A DNA stretch of 64,000 nucleotides from Rhizobium sp. P38BS-XIX (GTDB taxonomy: Bacteria > Pseudomonadota > Alphaproteobacteria > Rhizobiales > Rhizobiaceae): assembly GCF_012641435.1 (NCBI RefSeq), contig NZ_JABAIJ010000001.1, positions 1,178,001 through 1,242,000 of the forward strand. Direction: 5' to 3'. A program made the position numbers and the translations under genes. Shown in pieces: positions 1-8,749 of the stretch. A model generated the notes under the pieces. It ran no database searches. It saw nothing but the letters and a program-made list of their open reading frames with translations, and was not told where the DNA came from. Position 1 is the first letter of the stretch; each line of letters starts with the position of its first letter.

Positions 1-1
1 G

Positions 2-667
2 GCGGCGACCTACATCACCGCACTGGGAATGATGCCCATCGCAAACGCTTCCGCAATCCAGCAGGCCGTACCCCTGGCGGTGACATTCGGAGCGATGGTT
101 TTTCTGAAGGAGCCGGTCGGATGGCGGCGCTGGACGGCAATTCTGGTCGGCTTTGCCGGTGTGCTCATCATCATCAGGCCGGGACCGGATGGCTTCACTC
201 TGGCGGCCTTATTGGTCACGGCCTGCATGTTCACGACCGCAGCCCGCGATTTGGCGACACGTTGCATCGACAAGACGGTGCCGTCCCTGATGGTAACGGT
301 CTGCACCGCGATTTCCATTTCCATCTTCGGCGCCCTATGCATTGTTCCCCTTGGCGGATGGCAGCCCGTCGGCACGGCGTCGCTCGTGCAGATCTTTCTC
401 GCGTCGATTCTGGTACTTGTCGGCTATCAGTCCATCATTCTCGCAATGCGGATTGGTGAAATCTCGTTTATCGCGCCCTTCCGCTATCTCAGCCTCATAT
501 GGTCAGCACTCCTTGGCCTGATCGTCTTCGGAGAGATGCCGGACGGATGGTCTATCGTCGGCGCCGCAATTGTCATCGCCTCCGGCATCTATACATTCTA
601 TCGCGAAAACAAGCGGCGGACTGCGGAGCGCATCGCGCAGGAAGCAGAAGCCCGCGTTCCCGCCTGA
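2..667 (+). CDS. DMT (EamA) family transporter, 5' partial
   Basis: Inner-membrane drug/metabolite exporter of the EamA type; the substrate cannot be told. The reading frame is open from base 2, so the start lies before the window; 221 residues are visible, covering most of the usual roughly 300. It shows about seven hydrophobic helices and a C-terminal half (near GEISFIAPFRYLSLIWSALL) that repeats the EamA fold, then a basic tail (YRENKRRTAERIAQ) expected in the cytoplasm. It ends 11 bases before mobA on the same strand, so read-through is likely, but nothing links its function to molybdenum cofactor synthesis. Family assignment is firm; cargo is unknown. Confidence 0.85.
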   Translation, partial: AATYITALGMMPIANASAIQQAVPLAVTFGAMVFLKEPVGWRRWTAILVGFAGVLIIIRPGPDGFTLAALLVTACMFTTAARDLATRCIDKTVPSLMVTVCTAISISIFGALCIVPLGGWQPVGTASLVQIFLASILVLVGYQSIILAMRIGEISFIAPFRYLSLIWSALLGLIVFGEMPDGWSIVGAAIVIASGIYTFYRENKRRTAERIAQEAEARVPA

Positions 668-678
668 GGTCGCAAAGC

Positions 679-1329
679 ATGCCGCTCCCGATTGCCAATG
701 CCGACGATATTCCCGTTGTTCTGCTCGCAGGCGGCAGATCCAGCCGCATGGGCACCAACAAGGCCTTCGCAAAGCTTGGCGGCGAAAGCCTTCTCGCGCG
801 CATCTCCAGGCGAATATCGCAACGACAGACAAGGCCGCCGGCGTTGAACGCCGACACGGACTGGCCGGACGCCATGGGCATGATTTTGGTTCCGGACGGA
901 ATTCCCGGCAAACTCGGCCCACTCGCCGGTGTGCTTGCCGCCATGCAGGATACGTCAGCGCGTTATCCGCAGGCTTCCCACGTCGTTACCGTGCCGGTAG
1001 ACAGCCCCTTCCTTCCTCAGGATCTGGTCGCGCGGCTGGCCGATGCCATTCAGGACGAAAACGAAATCGCAATCGCGACCTCCCTCGATCGAGACCACCC
1101 GGTCGTCGGTCTCTGGCCGGTGACGGCGGCGCGGGATCTGGAAACCTGGATCGTCTCCGATCCGAAACGGCGGGTAAGGGATTTTCTCGAACGCCATTTG
1201 GTCAGACGCGTCAATTTTTCAGCGATCGAAACAGCGCGCGGCGCGCTCGATCCATTCTTCAACGTCAACACGCCCGCCGATCTGGTCGAGGCGGAACAAT
1301 GGCTGGCAGTATTGGAAAGCATGGAATGA
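679..1329 (+). CDS. mobA: MobA, molybdenum cofactor guanylyltransferase
   Basis: Cytoplasmic enzyme that transfers GMP from GTP to molybdopterin, making the guanine dinucleotide cofactor used by DMSO-reductase-family enzymes. The 216-residue length fits the family. The nucleotide-binding signature LAGGRSSRMG with the following Lys28 lies at residues 16-28. A metal-binding Asp sits in VPVDSPFLP near residue 108, and the family's NVNTPADL motif is close to the C-terminus. The frame stays open further upstream, but this ATG starts just after the transporter stop and puts the motif at the normal distance from the N-terminus. The stop overlaps the mobB start (ATGA), indicating translational coupling. 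Confidence 0.93.
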   Translation: MPLPIANADDIPVVLLAGGRSSRMGTNKAFAKLGGESLLARISRRISQRQTRPPALNADTDWPDAMGMILVPDGIPGKLGPLAGVLAAMQDTSARYPQASHVVTVPVDSPFLPQDLVARLADAIQDENEIAIATSLDRDHPVVGLWPVTAARDLETWIVSDPKRRVRDFLERHLVRRVNFSAIETARGALDPFFNVNTPADLVEAEQWLAVLESME

Positions 1330-1856
1330 CGGAACTTCGTCCCAAGGTCTTTGGCATCGCCGGCTGGAAGAACTCCGGCAAGACCGGGCTTGCGGTGCGC
1401 CTCGTCACCGAATTTACGCAGCGCGGCTATCGCATATCGACCATCAAGCATGCGCATCATGATTTCGACATCGACAAGGTGGGCGCCGACAGCTTCCGTC
1501 ATCGCGAAGCGGGAGCGCATGAAGTCACCATCGTTTCCGGCACCCGCTATGCCGTCATGCATGAATTGCGAGGCGAACCGGAACCGAGCTTCGAGGAGAT
1601 ACTGGCCCGCCTCGCCCCCTGCGATCTCGTGCTGATCGAAGGCTACAAGCGCGAACCGATACCCAAGATCGAGGCACGCCGCCTCGAATCAGCCAAACGC
1701 GAGCCGCTCGCCCCGCATGACAAGCATATCGCCGCCATCGCAGCCGATCATCCGGTCGAGGATGCCGGTCTGCTTGCGGTTTTCGATCTCAACGACACCG
1801 TAGCGATCGCCGACTTCATTGCTGCAGCCGTTGGCCTCGGCAGGCCGACAAAATAA
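1326..1856 (+). CDS. mobB: MobB, molybdopterin-guanine dinucleotide biosynthesis GTP-binding protein
   Basis: Accessory GTPase that assists MobA in attaching the guanosine nucleotide to molybdopterin. The 176-residue product carries a P-loop, GWKNSGKT, at residues 13-20, followed by the family's early histidines (IKHAHHDFDID near residue 40) and IEGYKREPIPKIE in the middle. It starts inside the last codons of mobA (ATGA overlap), so the pair is a two-gene operon. A palindromic hairpin follows directly; its better T-rich tail serves the convergent gene on the other strand. Confidence 0.93.
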   Translation: MTELRPKVFGIAGWKNSGKTGLAVRLVTEFTQRGYRISTIKHAHHDFDIDKVGADSFRHREAGAHEVTIVSGTRYAVMHELRGEPEPSFEEILARLAPCDLVLIEGYKREPIPKIEARRLESAKREPLAPHDKHIAAIAADHPVEDAGLLAVFDLNDTVAIADFIAAAVGLGRPTK

Positions 1857-1858
1857 AA

Positions 1859-1880
1859 GGCCGCCGGTTTCCCGGCGGCC
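1859..1880 (-). terminator. Rho-independent terminator shared by convergent mobB and the OmpA-like gene
   Basis: Perfect 9-bp stem (GGCCGCCGG / CCGGCGGCC) with a 4-base loop. Read on the minus strand it is followed by TTTTATTTT, which overlaps the mobB stop region, so it is a good terminator for the OmpA-like gene. On the plus strand the tail (TCCCATTCTT) is weaker. Confidence 0.8.
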
Positions 1881-1905
1881 TCCCATTCTTGCACCAAACG
1901 GTGTC

Positions 1906-4434
1906 TTACTGCCGGTTCGAGGCTACTGGACGCACCAGCGGCGTGATGCGGCGGATGGTTACGCGTCTGTTTTCCTGCGACGGGCCGGTGGTGTTGACCT
2001 TCAGGTACTGCTCACCATAGCCCTGAGTCACCAGGTTTTCAGCCGGAATGCCGTAGACATCCGAGAGCACGTTGGCGACCGATTCCGCACGACGGTCGGA
2101 CAGGATCAGGTTGCTCTGCGCCGAACCCACCGCATCCGTATGACCTTCGATCAGGAAGGTTTCGGTGGGATCGTTCTTGATGATTTTCGAGATGCCGTCG
2201 GCGACACCACGCAGAGTGCTCGCCTGTGTCATCGGAATATCGGAGCTACCCGTCGCGAAGGTAATCGTGTCGAGGTCGATACGGCGGATCTTGTCGCGGA
2301 TACGGGCCGAATAACGGACCTCGTTGACCGAATAGATACGCTCGACCGGCTCGACCGGCGGTTCACGCAGGAAGTCGTAATAGTCCGCGTTACGGTTGGA
2401 GGCCGTATCGATGATGTACTTGCTCAGCGGAATGAGCAGGCGCATCGGCGGCAGGTCTTCGCCCGGATCGCGATAGTAGTCGTCATTGTCGGGACGATCT
2501 TCCAGTTCCGGCGAATAGAACAACACGTATTCCCGACCACGAGCATCGATGCGCGAACGCTGGATGATATCGCCGTAGCGATTGCGGATCGTCACGACGC
2601 GATCACCGTCCGGTTGGTCGATCGTCTCGCGATACCGATCCCGCGGCAGCTGTTCGTAAGTAGGACGTTCGCCACCACGCACGAAGCGCTCGGTATCGTC
2701 ATGGCGAACGACATAGGTGTTGTCGACGTTCACGACCGTACGATTGTCCTGATTGATGATCGTCTGGACGGTGGTTCCCTGCGGCGGAGCGAAATCCGGG
2801 CGGCGATCGATCCGGCGACCCTGTTCGCTGGTCACGGCTTCCATCTTCACCGGCGGCTGCTGCTGATTGCCGGCGGCTGCACGTTGCGCTTCCGCGTCAG
2901 AGGTCGGCGGCTTGCTGTAAGCCGGCGGTGGCTGCTGGCCGGGTGCGTTCTGTGCCTGTCCGGCCTGACCCTGGCCGTTCTGACCCTGCCCTACCTGGCC
3001 TTGACCAGCCTGACCGCCTTGGCCGCGACCGCCGGGGTTCTGACCATTGTTCAGATGTTCGCCACGGCGAACGGCTCCCTTCTGGCTGTCGAGGACGGCG
3101 CTGCCGTTTTCAACAGGAAGAATGACGGGACCACTGGCGGACGAAGGATTTTCCGCGATCTTCTTGCGGCGTTCCAGTTCCTGCGGCGAGACCTGCTCGG
3201 CCGGTGGCACCTGGATTTCGCCGGCCTGCTGGGCATTTCCATTGGCGGGAGCCGGTGTGGCAGCATTGCCCTGTGCCGGAGCCTCTGCCCCGTTGGCAGG
3301 CGGCTGCTTGCCGGGTTGCTGCGTTGCCTCGCTGCCGGTCGCCGGAGTACCAGGTTGCGCCTGAGCCGGTTGCCCCTGCTGCTCGCCCTTCTGGGCCGGC
3401 TGCTGCGGATTGGCGGCGGGCTGTTCACCCTGCTGCTGGGTCTGCGGCTGCTTGCCATGCGTCTTGTCGGCCCCTGGCTTCTGACCCTGCTCGGCGCCCG
3501 ATGTCGCCGGCGTGCCGGGTTGAGCCTCCGGCTGAGCTTGAGTTTCAGGCTGGTTCTTGTGGCCCTTCGCCGGCTGACCGGCTGGCTGCTGTTCGGCCGG
3601 CTGCTGCGCCGGAGCAGCGGTCTCGCCCTGCGGCTTTGGCTTGGCGTTCTGCTCGGGCTGCGCCTGCTTTTCAGGCTGAGCTTCCTGCTTCTGCGGCTCG
3701 CCGGCGGCAGGAGCCTCCTTCTCGGTCGCGGCAGGCTGCTGGGCCTTCGATCCGGGCTTGGCCTTCTGTTCAGGCTTTGCCTCGGGCTTGGCCTCCGGTT
3801 GCGCTTCTGCGGCAGGCTGCTTCGCCTCTGGCTGCTGCTCCTCGGCGGGCTGCTTCGCTTCTGACTGAGGCTTGCCCTTCTGCTTGGGCGGTTGGGCTTC
3901 GGGCTGAGCCTCGGGAGCGGCCGCCTTTGGCTGCGGCTTGGCTTCCGGTTTCGCTTCCGGCTGGGCCTGCGGTTCTTCTGCCGGCTGCTGACGCTGCTTC
4001 TTCGGTTCCGGCTGGGCCTCGGCGGCCGGCTGCTTGGCCTCGGGCTTCTGCTGCTCCTGTTCGGCCGGCTGCTGGCGCTCCGCCTTCGGAGGCTTCTGCT
4101 GCTGCTCGCCTTCGGGCTCAGCCTGCTTCATCTGGTGCTGCTGCTCGCCGCCCTCGCCTTCCGGCTTCTGGCCCTCGTGCTTCTTGCCTTCCGGCGCGCC
4201 CTGCTCGCCTTCACCATGCTTCTTCTTGAGCTGCTCCTCCTCCGGCTGGGCTGCCGGAGCGTCTTGCTGAGCCACTTCGAAACTTCCATTGGCATCGGTC
4301 GTGCCGACGATGCCATTGTTCAGCGGCGCGATGGGCTGCTCGCGCAGTGCCGCAGCTGCCGCCGGCTCGAATGCGAGCGAAAGTGAAAGCAGCGGAAATG
4401 CAGCGCTGGCAAATAGTCTGGATCGCTTTCCCAT
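1906..4434 (-). CDS. Large OmpA-family protein with a long Gln/Pro/Glu/Ala-rich region
   Basis: Predicted exported cell-envelope protein of 842 residues. A signal peptide covers about residues 1-28 (basic start, hydrophobic core, AAAAA). About residues 60-520 are low-complexity, built from degenerate EAKPEAKPQ, QPAEQQ and GQGQNGQ-like units, and are surely disordered. A charged domain rich in acidic residues and arginine follows. About residues 720-830 form an OmpA peptidoglycan-binding domain with the signatures FATGSSDIP, EGHTDAVGS and LSDRRAESV. I chose the ATG at 4434 because GAGGAG lies just upstream and the signal peptide starts there. The OmpA end should bind peptidoglycan; the role of the spacer is unknown. 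Similar long forms occur in rhizobia. Confidence 0.88.
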   Translation of the reverse strand: MGKRSRLFASAAFPLLSLSLAFEPAAAAALREQPIAPLNNGIVGTTDANGSFEVAQQDAPAAQPEEEQLKKKHGEGEQGAPEGKKHEGQKPEGEGGEQQHQMKQAEPEGEQQQKPPKAERQQPAEQEQQKPEAKQPAAEAQPEPKKQRQQPAEEPQAQPEAKPEAKPQPKAAAPEAQPEAQPPKQKGKPQSEAKQPAEEQQPEAKQPAAEAQPEAKPEAKPEQKAKPGSKAQQPAATEKEAPAAGEPQKQEAQPEKQAQPEQNAKPKPQGETAAPAQQPAEQQPAGQPAKGHKNQPETQAQPEAQPGTPATSGAEQGQKPGADKTHGKQPQTQQQGEQPAANPQQPAQKGEQQGQPAQAQPGTPATGSEATQQPGKQPPANGAEAPAQGNAATPAPANGNAQQAGEIQVPPAEQVSPQELERRKKIAENPSSASGPVILPVENGSAVLDSQKGAVRRGEHLNNGQNPGGRGQGGQAGQGQVGQGQNGQGQAGQAQNAPGQQPPPAYSKPPTSDAEAQRAAAGNQQQPPVKMEAVTSEQGRRIDRRPDFAPPQGTTVQTIINQDNRTVVNVDNTYVVRHDDTERFVRGGERPTYEQLPRDRYRETIDQPDGDRVVTIRNRYGDIIQRSRIDARGREYVLFYSPELEDRPDNDDYYRDPGEDLPPMRLLIPLSKYIIDTASNRNADYYDFLREPPVEPVERIYSVNEVRYSARIRDKIRRIDLDTITFATGSSDIPMTQASTLRGVADGISKIIKNDPTETFLIEGHTDAVGSAQSNLILSDRRAESVANVLSDVYGIPAENLVTQGYGEQYLKVNTTGPSQENRRVTIRRITPLVRPVASNRQ

Positions 4435-4800
4435 ATGGGTCTCCTCTTTGTTCCTTGTCCGCCGAATTGCGAATCTCAGCAAACAACGCGATGCCGCACG
4501 AAGCAGGCCAATTTTCGGTTGCCGTGAGGCTGAATCGCGGCAAGCGGCTATATGTTCCCGAACTATTAAAAGGCCCCAATTAACCCTGGCTGAATAGGCT
4601 GGACGGCTTGCGTTCAGATTTCTCGATCACGCAGGCGGGCTGCCGGCGGATCGAAAGGCAGCGATTTCCCTCGTAATTCCAGTTGCAATTTTCGAAAAAA
4701 AAGTACGAATATCGCCGCAAGGCGGGCCACCGGCCCGCTCCACTCGAGCCGCCTGCCAAAAACAAGAATGAGCTGGCGGCCACCAACAGAGAGGGTCAAT
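4435..4800. other. Divergent intergenic region, 366 bp, no gene
   Basis: Separates the OmpA-like gene and the amino-acid binding-protein gene, so it must hold both promoters. No convincing ORF is present. Notable are the AT-rich patch around 4680-4715 and a GC hairpin at 4722-4738 in the leader of the binding-protein gene. I could not fix promoter hexamers with confidence. Confidence 0.6.
4722..4738 (+). other. Leader hairpin upstream of the amino-acid binding-protein gene
   Basis: GCGGGCC-ACC-GGCCCGC is a perfect 7-bp stem with a 3-base loop, 62 bases before the start codon at 4801. It has no T-run, so it is not a terminator; it could stabilise the mRNA 5' end. Confidence 0.4.
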
Positions 4801-5583
4801 ATGCGCATCTCCACTCGTCTTTTTGCCGCTGCATCCTTCGCCGTGATGTCGCTCGTCGCCGGTTCGGCGCTTGCTGACGGCGACACGCTCGTCATCGGCA
4901 CGGACGCGACCTACCCGCCGTTCGAATCGCTCGACGCCGGCGGCAAGTTCGTCGGCTTCGACATCGAAATCGCCAATGCGCTTTGCGATCAGATGAAGGT
5001 CAAGTGCACCTTCGTGAACCAGGATTTCGACGGCATCATTCCGGCCCTGCAGGCCAAGAAGTTCGATGCCATCGTATCTTCCATGTCGATCACGCCGGAA
5101 CGCGAAAAGATCGTCGACTTCACCAACAAGTACTACAACACTCCGCCGGCAATCGCCGTACCGAAGGACTCTCCCCTCAAGGAAGCAACCGACGAAGCCC
5201 TGAAGGGCAAGACCATCGGCGCACAGTCCTCGACGACCCACGCCAACTACGCCTCGGCTCACCTGAAGGACGCCGAACTGAAGCTTTATCCGTCGGCTGA
5301 CGAATACAAGCTCGACCTCGGCAACGGCCGCATCGACGCCGCGATCGACGACGTGGTCGTTCTGTCCGAGTGGGTAAAGTCGGATGCAGGCAATTGCTGC
5401 AAGATGCTCGGCACGCTGAAGATCGATCCGGTCATCAACGGCGCTGGCGCCGGCATTGCCGTCCGCAAGGGTGACACGGCCCTCAAGGACAAGCTCAACG
5501 CCGCGATCGTTGCGATCCGCGCCGACGGCACCTACAAGAAGATCCAGGACAAGTATTTCGATTTCGACGTCTACGGCGATTGA
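4801..5583 (+). CDS. Polar amino-acid ABC transporter, periplasmic binding protein
   Basis: Periplasmic solute receptor of the HisJ/ArgT/GlnH type (family 3 binding proteins), 260 residues. A Sec signal peptide of about 23 residues ends at GSALA, followed by ADGDTLVIGTDATYPPFE, the family's usual start of the mature protein. The motifs GFDIEIANALC, IIPALQAKKFDAIVSSMSIT and the final ADGTYKKIQDKYF are typical. The substrate is probably a basic or polar amino acid (lysine/arginine/ornithine/histidine group), but that is inference. GAGAGGG precedes the ATG. Two matching permease genes follow; an attenuating terminator separates them, which would give excess binding protein. Confidence 0.9.
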   Translation: MRISTRLFAAASFAVMSLVAGSALADGDTLVIGTDATYPPFESLDAGGKFVGFDIEIANALCDQMKVKCTFVNQDFDGIIPALQAKKFDAIVSSMSITPEREKIVDFTNKYYNTPPAIAVPKDSPLKEATDEALKGKTIGAQSSTTHANYASAHLKDAELKLYPSADEYKLDLGNGRIDAAIDDVVVLSEWVKSDAGNCCKMLGTLKIDPVINGAGAGIAVRKGDTALKDKLNAAIVAIRADGTYKKIQDKYFDFDVYGD

Positions 5584-5612
5584 TCGCCCGTCGATTCCCC
5601 GGGAAAAGACGA

Positions 5613-5641
5613 CGGCGGAAGCTTGCTCTTCCGCCGTTTTT
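5613..5641 (+). terminator. Terminator/attenuator between binding protein and permease genes
   Basis: Perfect 9-bp stem CGGCGGAAG / CTTCCGCCG with a 6-base loop, directly followed by TTTTT. It lies between genes of one transporter, so partial termination with read-through is more likely than a full operon end. Confidence 0.85.
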
Positions 5642-5701
5642 GTTTGACAACGTGAAGAATATAAGCAGAAACGCGGCAAAAGCCGCTAGGGGAAATACAG
5701 C

Positions 5702-6514
5702 ATGAGCGGACTGTTTTCCGCCCTTGGTTCCTTGTGGACCTGGTTGAGTACGATTTTTGATCCATTGTGTGGTCCGGCCGGACTGTTCACCGTGTACAGC
5801 ATGTTCAATCCGAACACGATGCTCGCCTGCGGCGACACGGGCTGGGGCGATGAATTGGCGGGTGGCCTCAAGATCACCATCGCCGTTTCGGTTCTGACCT
5901 TGCCGCTCGGCGTCATCATCGGTTTCTTTGTCGCGCTGGCGCAGCAGTCCGAGGAAAAATCCCTGCGGCTTGCCGCCGGCGTGTTCACGACGATCTTCCG
6001 CGGCCTGCCGGAGCTATTGACGCTCTTTATCATCTACTACGGCATGCAGATCCTGCTGCAGTCGCTGCTTGCCAAGTTCGGCTATGACGGCCCTATCGAG
6101 ATCAATGCGTTCGCAGCAGGCATGTGCGCCCTGGCCATCGTGTTCTCAGCCTACTGCTCGGAAGTGCTTCTTTCGGCGTTCAAGGCGATACCGAAGGGCC
6201 AGTATGAGGCCGGCGATGCCCTGGGCTTCCATCGCGCCCGTACCATGCGGCTCATCATCGTGCCGCAACTGGTTCGCATCTCCCTGCCGAACCTCGGAAA
6301 TCTCTGGATGAACCTGTTGAAGGACACATCCTACGTGTCGATCATCGGTCTTGCCGACATTATCAGGCAGACGGGGATTGCCGTGCGCGCCACCAAGGCG
6401 CCCTTCACCTTCTACTCAATTGCTTGCCTGTTCTATCTGACCTTGGCCGTCATCTCTTCGATCGGCCTGTTCTATCTCGATCGATGGGCCAAACGTGCGG
6501 AGGTTCGTCGATGA
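5702..6514 (+). CDS. Polar amino-acid ABC transporter permease (HisQ-like)
   Basis: Inner-membrane permease of the HisMQ/GlnP family, 270 residues. The N-terminus carries an extra loop (about residues 20-50) before the first conserved helix. The ATPase-contact loop (EAA motif) appears as GQYEAGDALGFHRARTMRL near residue 165, and IFRGLPELLTLFIIYYG is the family's central signature. AGGGGAAA gives a good ribosome site. The stop overlaps the next permease start by four bases (ATGA), so the two subunits should be made together as a heterodimer. The partner ATPase is not in this window. Confidence 0.9.
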   Translation: MSGLFSALGSLWTWLSTIFDPLCGPAGLFTVYSMFNPNTMLACGDTGWGDELAGGLKITIAVSVLTLPLGVIIGFFVALAQQSEEKSLRLAAGVFTTIFRGLPELLTLFIIYYGMQILLQSLLAKFGYDGPIEINAFAAGMCALAIVFSAYCSEVLLSAFKAIPKGQYEAGDALGFHRARTMRLIIVPQLVRISLPNLGNLWMNLLKDTSYVSIIGLADIIRQTGIAVRATKAPFTFYSIACLFYLTLAVISSIGLFYLDRWAKRAEVRR

Positions 6515-7341
6515 GCCATGCCGAAGCTCTGATTGCGGCGCGGCCTGCGCCGCCCAAGACAGCCAGAAGGCTCTCCAAATCCCGCATCGTCGGATACTTC
6601 TTCCTGACGCTGTGGATCATTCTCGGCATCTCGCTGCTCGCGATGATCGTAACGAACTGGGATCTCAACAAGCTGGATACCTACGGGCCTCGGCTTCTCA
6701 ACGGTCTCTGGATCACGGTCAAGCTCGTCGCATTGTCATTTCTCTTGGGCGCGGTCCTCTCGATCCCACTCGCATTCGCGCGCATGTCGAGCAACAAGAT
6801 CCTGAGCACCCTGACCTATTGTTACGTCTATCTGTTCCGCGGCACGCCGCTGCTGGCGCAGATTTTCATGGTCTATTACGGCTTTCCGAGCTTCCGTTGG
6901 GTTTTTGAATACATCGGCATGTGGTGGTTCTTCAAGGATCCGTTCTACTGCGGCGTATTTGCCATGACGCTGAACACCGCAGCCTATCAGACCGAAATCG
7001 TTCGAGGCGCCATCCAGAGCGTACCGAGCGGCCAGAGGGAAGCGGCGAGCTCTCTCGGAATCCACACCTGGATCGCCTTCCGCAAGATCATCATTCCTCA
7101 GGCGCTCATCGTTGCGCTGCGCCCCTACGGCAACGAGATCATCCTGCTGATCAAGAGTTCTGCCACGGTCTCTATCATCACGGTCTACGATCTGATGGGC
7201 GAGACGCGCTACGCGTTTTCGCGCACCTATGACTACCAGATCTACCTCTGGGCCGCGATCTTCTACCTGGTGATCGTCGAGCTGATGAGAAATGGTTGGG
7301 CGCGGATGGAAGGCCATTTGACCCGACATCTGAAACGGTGA
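6511..7341 (+). CDS. Polar amino-acid ABC transporter permease (HisM-like)
   Basis: Second permease of the heterodimer, 276 residues. An N-terminal cytoplasmic stretch of about 30 residues precedes the first helix. The core signature is YLFRGTPLLAQIFMVYYG and the EAA loop is GQREAASSLGIHTWIAFRK. The start at 6511 overlaps the upstream stop (ATGA). No ABC ATPase follows, so energy coupling must come from a gene elsewhere. A GC hairpin at 7348-7373 marks the likely operon end. Confidence 0.9.
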   Translation: MSHAEALIAARPAPPKTARRLSKSRIVGYFFLTLWIILGISLLAMIVTNWDLNKLDTYGPRLLNGLWITVKLVALSFLLGAVLSIPLAFARMSSNKILSTLTYCYVYLFRGTPLLAQIFMVYYGFPSFRWVFEYIGMWWFFKDPFYCGVFAMTLNTAAYQTEIVRGAIQSVPSGQREAASSLGIHTWIAFRKIIIPQALIVALRPYGNEIILLIKSSATVSIITVYDLMGETRYAFSRTYDYQIYLWAAIFYLVIVELMRNGWARMEGHLTRHLKR

Positions 7342-7347
7342 GCCCGA

Positions 7348-7373
7348 AGAGGCGGCCCATCGGCGCCGCCTCT
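7348..7373 (+). terminator. Hairpin after the ABC permease operon
   Basis: AGAGGCGGC / GCCGCCTCT forms a perfect 9-bp stem with an 8-base loop seven bases after the permease stop. There is no T-run, so its action as an intrinsic terminator is uncertain. Confidence 0.45.
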
Positions 7374-7449
7374 GGCAGCACTCGCATCAATACGCTGCTA
7401 ACATTTTGATTTACCGTAATAATTTCCATATATGACAGTTTTGTAAAGC

Positions 7450-7478
7450 TTGCGTTTACCATGAGCTGTTTCCATATT
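7450..7478 (+). promoter_or_regulatory. Possible sigma-70-type promoter of usg
   Basis: TTGCGT and CATATT are separated by exactly 17 bases and lie about 48 bases before the usg start. The -10 element is weak, so this is a candidate only. Confidence 0.3.
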
Positions 7479-7525
7479 CTTGTGACCATGAGTCACGAAA
7501 AAATGGGAACGAAAGTGAAAAGCTC

Positions 7526-7792
7526 ATGCACGAAGACATGCAAAAGCAGTTGCAGGGTTATGGGTTGACGACGGCGCAGATCCTCTATCGCCTGCCTGAC
7601 CATCCGCAGTTTCTCCAGACGTATATCTGGCAGGACTACGACCTTGCGCCGAATTTCCCGGAGATGCGCGGTTTCCTGAAATTCTGGCAGGAAACACTCG
7701 ATGGCCCGCTGCATTCGGTCCGCTACATTCACCGCAAACTCATATCTGCCGGTGAGTGGCGAGCGCTGAAGGGCGAGTTTATTCTGCATTAA
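7526..7792 (+). CDS. usg: Usg family protein
   Basis: Small 88-residue protein of the Usg family, conserved in alphaproteobacteria and first noted beside the tryptophan biosynthesis genes; its biochemical role is not established. The product is rich in aromatic residues (YIWQDYDLAPNFPEMRGFLKFW) and lacks a signal peptide or membrane segment, so it is probably cytoplasmic. No trp genes are in this window, so here it stands alone between an ABC permease and a methyltransferase gene. An upstream ATG at 7488 is out of frame, supporting the start used. Confidence 0.85.
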   Translation: MHEDMQKQLQGYGLTTAQILYRLPDHPQFLQTYIWQDYDLAPNFPEMRGFLKFWQETLDGPLHSVRYIHRKLISAGEWRALKGEFILH

Positions 7793-7907
7793 TTTCGCCA
7801 CAGGCAGCCTCGGACATCGCAGCCGCAGGCCCTCCTTTGACGCAAGCATTGCAAAAGCCGCTCAAGCGCCTTAATGCCTGCGGGACAAACGGAAGGGCTG
7901 CTGATCC

Positions 7908-8732
7908 ATGGCAAAGAAGAAGATCGACGAAGACGCGCTGGCGGAAGCGTACAACCGCGCCCTGGCGCTGGAAAAAGCCGGCGATGTCGATGCCGCCGTA
8001 AAAGCCTATGAAGAGGTGCTCGCTCTCGATCCCGAAGATCATGGCGGCGCAGCCGTGCGGATCGCCTCGATGGGGCGCGGCGAAATCCCGTCAAAGGCCC
8101 CCGACGCCTATGTCGAGACGCTGTTTGACCAGCACGCCGAGGTTTTTGAGGACGTTCTCGTCGAGCAGCTCGGCTATCATGTTCCCGTGCTGGTACGCCA
8201 ACGCCTGCAGACGCTTGGCCTCGGTCCCTTCAAACGCATGCTCGATCTCGGCTGCGGCACGGGTCTGACGGGAAGCACGCTGCGGGATGTCGTCGAGGAT
8301 ATTACCGGCATCGACATCTCCGAGAACATGGTCGAAATCGCCCATGAGAAGGAGGTCTATGAAACGCTGTTCGTGGCCGAGGTCGAAGATTTTCTCGAAG
8401 ACAACGATGAAGAGCCCTTCGATCTGATCACGGCAACAGACGTCCTGCCCTACCTCGGCGCGCTGGAGCCGCTCTTCTTCGGTGCTGCGGAAAACATGAC
8501 GGCCGGCGGTCTCTTCATCTTTTCCTCCGAGACCCTGCCCGAAGCCACCATGGCCGGCCGCCCTTATATGGTCGGACCTCACCAGCGCTTTGCTCACGCC
8601 GACACCTACATGCGCGAGCGGCTGACGTCGACCGGCTTCGAGCTGATCGAGATCACCGACATCAACGTTCGCATGGAAGAAGGCCAGCCAACGCCGGGCC
8701 ATCTCATCATCGCACGCCGCCTCGCCGATTGA
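7908..8732 (+). CDS. Class I SAM-dependent methyltransferase with TPR-like N-terminus
   Basis: Cytoplasmic 274-residue protein. Residues 8-50 read as one tetratricopeptide-like helix pair (LAEAYNRALALEKAGDVDAAVKAYEEVL...P). The Rossmann methyltransferase domain starts near residue 110 with motif I, MLDLGCGTGLTG, followed by the acidic motif GIDISENMVEIA and by DLITATDVLPYLG. Such TPR-methyltransferase proteins are common in rhizobia; the methyl acceptor is not known. It is a single gene with about 115 bases on either side. Confidence 0.85.
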   Translation: MAKKKIDEDALAEAYNRALALEKAGDVDAAVKAYEEVLALDPEDHGGAAVRIASMGRGEIPSKAPDAYVETLFDQHAEVFEDVLVEQLGYHVPVLVRQRLQTLGLGPFKRMLDLGCGTGLTGSTLRDVVEDITGIDISENMVEIAHEKEVYETLFVAEVEDFLEDNDEEPFDLITATDVLPYLGALEPLFFGAAENMTAGGLFIFSSETLPEATMAGRPYMVGPHQRFAHADTYMRERLTSTGFELIEITDINVRMEEGQPTPGHLIIARRLAD

Positions 8733-8749
8733 TCCAACAAACAAAAGCT

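Noticed and set aside
1819..3864. Long plus-strand open frame of about 680 codons opposite the OmpA-like gene
   Set aside because: Its product is arginine/leucine-rich low complexity, the mirror of the Gln/Pro/Glu/Ala repeats on the minus strand. The minus frame has a signal peptide, ribosome site and OmpA domain.
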